This document shows positions 59,327 through 64,000 of a DNA stretch of 64,000 bases, one piece after another (the stretch's first letter is position 1; every line of letters starts with the position of its first letter). The DNA comes from Limnanthes douglasii subsp. nivea (taxonomy: Eukaryota; Streptophyta; Magnoliopsida; Brassicales; Limnanthaceae). Under the pieces are notes generated by a model. That model saw nothing but the letters and a program-made list of their open reading frames with translations. It had not been told where the DNA came from and did no database searches. The DNA is taken from contig JAUPFV010000003.1 of assembly GCA_036936605.1 (NCBI GenBank), positions 82,754,273 through 82,818,272 of the forward strand. The letters run 5' to 3'. The position numbers and the translations under genes are program-made.

Positions 59327-59381
59327 TGGGCTTTGGATGATGAAAGAGACCCCTAGCCCAAGGTTCATTCTTTTATGGGCC
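59327..59381 (-). promoter_or_regulatory. site II (TGGGCY) cluster upstream of CFAP20
   Basis: TGGGCT at 59327-59332, AGCCCA at 59355-59360 and TGGGCC at 59376-59381 lie 196-250 bp before the ATG. Site II elements are typical of plant housekeeping and growth-linked promoters and are bound by TCP factors. The role here is inferred from motif and place. Confidence 0.5.
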
Positions 59382-59389
59382 TTTTTCTG

Positions 59390-59829
59390 TACAAAGTGTG
59401 GTATTAGGACCCGCACCCACTTTGTTAACGAATTTATGAAAAACATTATGTATACTAAAATGATTTTTTTTTGGTTTTAAAGATATATTAAACAAAAATA
59501 TAAATGGTTTTTATATTTACAGAGTATATCGCAAGGAATGGAGTAAGATCCGTGAAAAAACAGCACAATAGTCAATAGATTTGAACATGGCCAAATGGCC
59601 AAAATCAAAACGAGAAAAAATTGGTGAACCGGTAAAAATCAACAAAGTTAATACATGAGAAAACGACAGAGTCTAGACACAAACGAACGGAAGCAACAAA
59701 CCAACTAGAAAAGGGTGACTCATATCTGCAAAGACTGAATAAAAATAAGTTTAAATTATGATTATAGGGATTTGGTAAACCATACGGTCTTAATTCCGAA
59801 TTTTTCTAACCAAATCTTAGAAAACATGC
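59390..59829. other. spacer without recognised feature
   Basis: No coding sequence recognised. It may include the distal CFAP20 promoter and the 3' end of the LINE remnant. Confidence 0.4.
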
Positions 59830-61300
59830 TATATGACACTGCAGAAGCGAGCGAAGAAGAGTTGCCAAAATCATATTATTCATCTCCTTCCAGATATGGT
59901 AAACAATAGCAGTAAAGCAGGCGCATCAGATGTATTGTAAACTGGATGGGTTAGTTGGAAGCTTTTTGAAGCCAAAAGTCTCAATTGGTATTATTACTTA
60001 ATGAGAATCAAAGCTTATAACAAGCTAAATCCTAGATACTCTGAGAGAAACTACATTCATAGAGGATATGATTAACATATTTAGAACCGAAATTACATAA
60101 AACGCAGATCGATGGAGTATTAAAACCTAAAATCATAAGTTTGTCGCGAGTAGTCAGGTTGTCATGTATAGCAACTATAGGATTGCGGAGTGACAACGAA
60201 TATTAAATTTATGACATACTAACCTCGCTCATCCAACACAGGGGATGGATGTACGGATGATACTGTAGGCATTCTTGATAGTGAACTTTGGAGATCGTTA
60301 GGAGGAGGAATGAAAATGATAAGATTGTGGATCTTTTTTAAATTGTTGCGGTTTCTAGCACTTGCAGATGTAATACAAATGGACTAACTTTAAAGACTAT
60401 CATCAATTATGTCTTAAACTTTTAGACTTTTGCACAACCTTGAGTCGTGGCTAATTTTCTACCCGTAATGGATAACAATATAAGAAGAGAGAAGCCAAGG
60501 TTCGTACCAGAAGAATTTGTTCTTCCCATTGTCGATCGTCTCCCTGAACAATTTACTAGCTAGAGGCCTAAGACTTAAAATTTTCCTTCAGGTCCATGAA
60601 GGGGATGGATCTAAAGCTTATAAGTTATTATTTTCAATTTTTTCGATTTTAATCCACTCGCACCAGATAGAGTTTGTGTCATTCAAGGACCTCAAAAGTT
60701 CATGGAAAACCTCATGATTCTAAATTTCAGATAAAAAATTCAAAGGCCGCCCTCCAACATGGGTAATATGATAATGGATCATGCCACATTAGCCCTCGAT
60801 ATTTTCATGTCGTGACCACAACAGAGAAAACTATGAAGGTACTGGAGATTTCTTTAAGAACCCTCAAAGAGAGAATGCAAATAGAAGACCATTAAACTTG
60901 GCCATCAAATAGAACAGATTTGATTATTTGAAAACAATGAATGTTAGATAGATGTTTGGAGGTCCATAAGCCAATACGCATGGTAATGTTATGAATGGTG
61001 AATCGATAATCATTATGTGAAAGTTGGTCAGTGAGAAGGGGAACTTCAAGATATTTTACTAAAAGAGAACTGACTTTAAACCTTAAAGTATTGATGACAT
61101 CATTTTTAAGGTTTCGGTTTATTCCGGACAGGAAAATGCAAATTTTATGGAGATTGACTTGGAAACCATAGCGAATCATAACATTTGTTTCTCGAAAGTT
61201 GACACTAGAAGTGATTAGGTCTGAAACTTTTTTCAACCTGGGGCAACCACGAGGGTTCCTACTACCCGACAAATATTTAAAGTGACTAACCATGAAATTG
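59830..61300 (-). pseudogene. LINE RT remnant
   Basis: The clearest block is 60892-61293: KYLEVPLLTDQLSHNDYRFT and RIGLWTSKHLSN, then IIKSVLF, matching the late RT region of plant LINEs. Further on the minus strand, patches such as NDTNSIWCEWIKIEK (about 60670) and a TIWKEMN-like patch (about 59890) fit the zinc-binding C-terminal part. Stops are frequent. The N-terminal RT and endonuclease are missing. Confidence 0.7.
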
Positions 61301-61924
61301 GCTACACCGAAAAGGTTGGTGATCCGGTCGTATTAATATTATAAATTTAGATAATTTTGCTACATAAAATACAATTTTTAATTTTATTATGAAAGAATTT
61401 AGTGTTTTTATCTCCAAGTTTGAGCCATTTATCTCAGAAGTTTTGTTTTAGAAAAGATTCTTCGGTTTTACAAAGAAATATGAATTTAGATGAGACTCAA
61501 TTTCTTGATAGACTATAGATGGGTTAGATGGGTTCTAGTCAAAGGGGTATGGGCATTGAAAATATACTTTCGGGAATTGGAAAAGCTGGTACTTATGTCA
61601 CTATATTCTTTACGATTGAGCTCTTAAAGATTATATTAGAGTCGCGCGAGTTTGTAGAAGGCTAGGTTCATAGCCTGCACGTGTATGAGGAGATTCTATC
61701 TAGAGGTGATAACTTCTTTAAATATATGATGAAATTCTTACATATTAAACGAGTTTTTTAACGCTTACAAGGGGTTCCCAAGTTTAGAGTAATTATGGTA
61801 TGGTCAGAAGAACGGGAGAAACCGTAGTAGACAGTTAATATAAGGAAATACTCATCCTTATCACTATTAATTATGACATGGTGCAAAAAATATGTTGGCA
61901 GCTGTCAATAATAGAAAATAATAA
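61301..61924 (+). other. unassigned stretch, possibly decayed antisense ORF of gypsy element 3
   Basis: No clear motif. Its place directly before the ORF tail at 61925 suggests decayed body of that ORF. Confidence 0.35.
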
Positions 61925-62104
61925 AATATCATCACACTCATTCGAGAAATTCATGCCACCTATCCTAAAATCAATCTTTCGAGCTTTTGGAGTGAAATTA
62001 TCATCGAACAGCGTCCTAGCGAGGCTTTCGATCCTGTTCCAAGCTCATTATCCAAAGAAGAAGATTCAAAGGAGGATTCCGAAGAGAGCTCCGAGGATGA
62101 GTAA
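61925..62104 (+). pseudogene. C-terminal tail of a Tat antisense extra ORF (gypsy element 3)
   Basis: The open frame ends at TAA 62102-62104. It reads REIHATYPKINLSSFW, then IIIEQRPSEAF and a Ser/Glu/Asp-rich end (SKEEDSKEDSEESSEDE). The antisense ORF of element 2 ends with YEKFPDLHLGSLWTRVIEQH and a Ser/Asp-rich tail, so pattern and spacing agree. Upstream sequence is too decayed to follow. Confidence 0.65.
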
Positions 62105-62352
62105 TTTTACTATCTTTTTTTTGTACCTGTCATATCATCATTGTAATATTTTATTTTGATAGATGCATTTTCACTTGGTATATAGGAAATTACACTGTGC
62201 TCATCGAACTATACTGAATGACAAAAATATTTGTTTATGCTTTATTCTCATCAAGTTATATTTGTATCTGACTGTTATTTGTATTAGTTATTCAGAGTGA
62301 AAACATAACATGATATTTTAAATAATCATTACAATGCGTAATACTTCTGATA

Positions 62353-62640
62353 TTATAGTGTGTTTGAAAAACGTAGCACTTAGAATATTATAGTGCGTTT
62401 AGTAAATGTTACACTTCAAATATCATAGTGCGTTTAATGAACTTAACACCTCAAATATTATATTGCGGTTAATGAACGAAACACTTCGAATAATATAGTG
62501 CGCTTAATGAACGTAACACGTCAAATATTATAGTGTGTTTAATGAACGTAGCACTTCAAATAATATAGTGTGTTTAATGAACGTAACACTTCCAACATCA
62601 TAGAGTGTTTGATGGATGTAACACTTCGAACATGGTTGTT
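62353..62640 (+). repeat. tandem repeat, about 40-bp unit, about 7-8 copies
   Basis: Units resemble ATATTATAGTGTGTTTAATG plus AACGTAACACTTCAA with small changes. It lies between the antisense ORF tail and the integrase end of gypsy element 3, the same place as the 50-bp repeat in element 2. Confidence 0.85.
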
Positions 62641-62759
62641 TCTTCGAAAAGTGTACTCAACACTTCGAAATATTCTACTATTAGTCAACCTCAAAGATGA
62701 TTAGTATTTGATTAGCTACCAAAATAGTTTAAACAAGCACTCATAAACAAACATGGCCA

Positions 62760-64000
62760 AAAAATGCATTTTATTGATAGGTTTGAATATGTACATAACG
62801 CCTCATTAAAACCGTCATGGGCTAATAGGGTAGGAAAGAGTGTGATAACCAATCAAAGAAAACAATTTTGAAATACAATACAGTTACTCCTAATATATTT
62901 TTAGATGTTGTATATTCCATAGATGTTGAAGCATCCTCCCATGATTACCACAAAGGCGATAAGAACCTGGCTTTATTCTTTCAACAACCATATAAAGTCC
63001 TTTCTAATTTGGAGCCATCTTACCGAGGTTATTTTCCTTAGTATGGAGGAATAATTTTTCTCAATACTTTATCATCCACCTTGAACTCCCTTCTTTACAC
63101 CCTCAAATTATATCTACTCCTCATAAGAGTTTGATAATTAATTACATTCACATGACCTCAAACTCTTTTTTCTTCAATCAAATCTAAACTTGTTTTTTTA
63201 GCTTCATCTTTCAAATCTTTGGAATATTGGGTTATCCTAAAAGAAGGCAAGGTAGATTTCACAGGACTAACAACATGTATTCCATATGTCAAAGCAAAAG
63301 GAGTCTATTTAGTAGCCTCCCTAGGGGTCGTTCGATAAGCCTAAAGTACCTCATGCAAATAATTAGGTCATTTTCCTGCTGCTCCTGTCAAATTCTTCTT
63401 CAATCCTTCTAACATATATCTATTTGTCACTTTTACTTATCCATTTTATTAGGGATGAAAGGGTGTGGAAAACAATTGCTTGATCCCTTTCGAAGTGCAA
63501 AATGAAGTCATTCTTTATTATTAAATTGAGGACCGTTGTTTGTAATAATTCTCCGAGGCACTCCAAAATGACAAAAAATATTATTTACAATGAACTTAAT
63601 CACATCCTTAGATTTTGTTCCTGACAATGGTTATGCTTCTGCTCACTTCGTAAAATAATCCACTGCAACAATTATCATTTGTCGTCCTCCAGAGGCCATC
63701 GACAAAGATCCTACCAAATTTATTCCCCATCTATCAAATGGAACTGCTTCGGTAATGGAAATAAGTGGGACTGTTGGTTTATGAATATAGTTAGCATACC
63801 TTTGACAAGTATCACAACTTCGAACCAAATTATTGGCATCCTTCATAATTGAAGGCCAATAAAACCCTGCTAACGAAACTCGACGAGACAATGCCTTGAA
63901 CCCACAATGTGTTAATCCTTCTCCATCATGCAATTCTGATAAAACCTTCTGTAATTATTTTCTGCTTAAGCATCGCAATAATGACCTACTCAACGTTTTT
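62760..64000 (-). pseudogene. integrase region of a third Tat-type gypsy (element 3, runs off window)
   Basis: Integrase blocks on the minus strand: HDGEGLTHCGFKALSRRVSL, SCDTCQRYANYIHKPTVP, IVAVDYFTK (63643-63933), then decayed copies of the NGPQF and HPQ segments and a C-terminal part near 63000. The 3' border resembles element 2: CTCATTAAAACC and AGGGTAGGAAAGAGT at 62803-62843 match 19617-19654. Several stops. RT and gag lie beyond the window. Confidence 0.8.

Overview
The window reads as nuclear DNA of a flowering plant, most likely a eudicot. It is AT-rich, has GT-AG introns, plant-type Ty3/gypsy and Ty1/copia elements, plant LINEs with a C-terminal RNase H, and MULE-type DNA transposons. 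Species cannot be fixed from the sequence. I am confident of only one ordinary host gene: a five-exon homologue of CFAP20/BUG22 on the minus strand (56036-59131). A lipase-like pseudogene (25853-26438) is a second, broken host-derived locus. Almost everything else is transposable-element sequence or AT-rich spacer.

Layout. 1-5745: minus-strand gypsy element of the Tat type (gag-protease, RT, RNase H, extra archaeal-type RNase H, integrase) with its 5' LTR, inserted into a copia element whose remainder runs 5746-8316 plus LTR. 9113-10430: a second, heavily decayed copia copy. 11192-14317: decayed MULE-like unit carrying a plant mobile domain (PMD) pseudogene. 15304-25140: second Tat gypsy on the minus strand, with an antisense extra ORF (16210-19203) between pol and the 3' LTR. 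25141-32371: AT-rich spacer with the lipase-like pseudogene. 32391-38197: almost intact LINE with a perfect 19-bp target duplication. 38620-41520: older LINE fragment split by a 1.6-kb long-TIR element. 42470-43129: 3' end of another gypsy. 43380-48160: two decayed copia elements. 48638-50209 and 50273-55345: two related MULEs; the larger carries an intact four-exon PMD gene and a truncated transposase gene. 56036-59131: CFAP20 with a hAT-like MITE in intron 2. 59830-61300: LINE remnant. 61925-64000: third Tat gypsy (tail of the antisense ORF, tandem repeats, integrase).

Main points for a second look. (1) Clusters of near-perfect hairpins, most with the apex GCA-N6-TGC but with different stems, lie in the first introns of both genes of the PMD-MULE; the same apex occurs in its deletion derivative and in the old 14-kb relative. 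(2) Two diverged Tat elements share an in-frame TAG-CAG stop between protease and RT, in a TMV-like readthrough context. (3) The Tat antisense ORF has its own TATA-box promoter, and its C-terminal pattern is shared by two elements. (4) The MULE keeps an intact PMD gene while its transposase gene is truncated.
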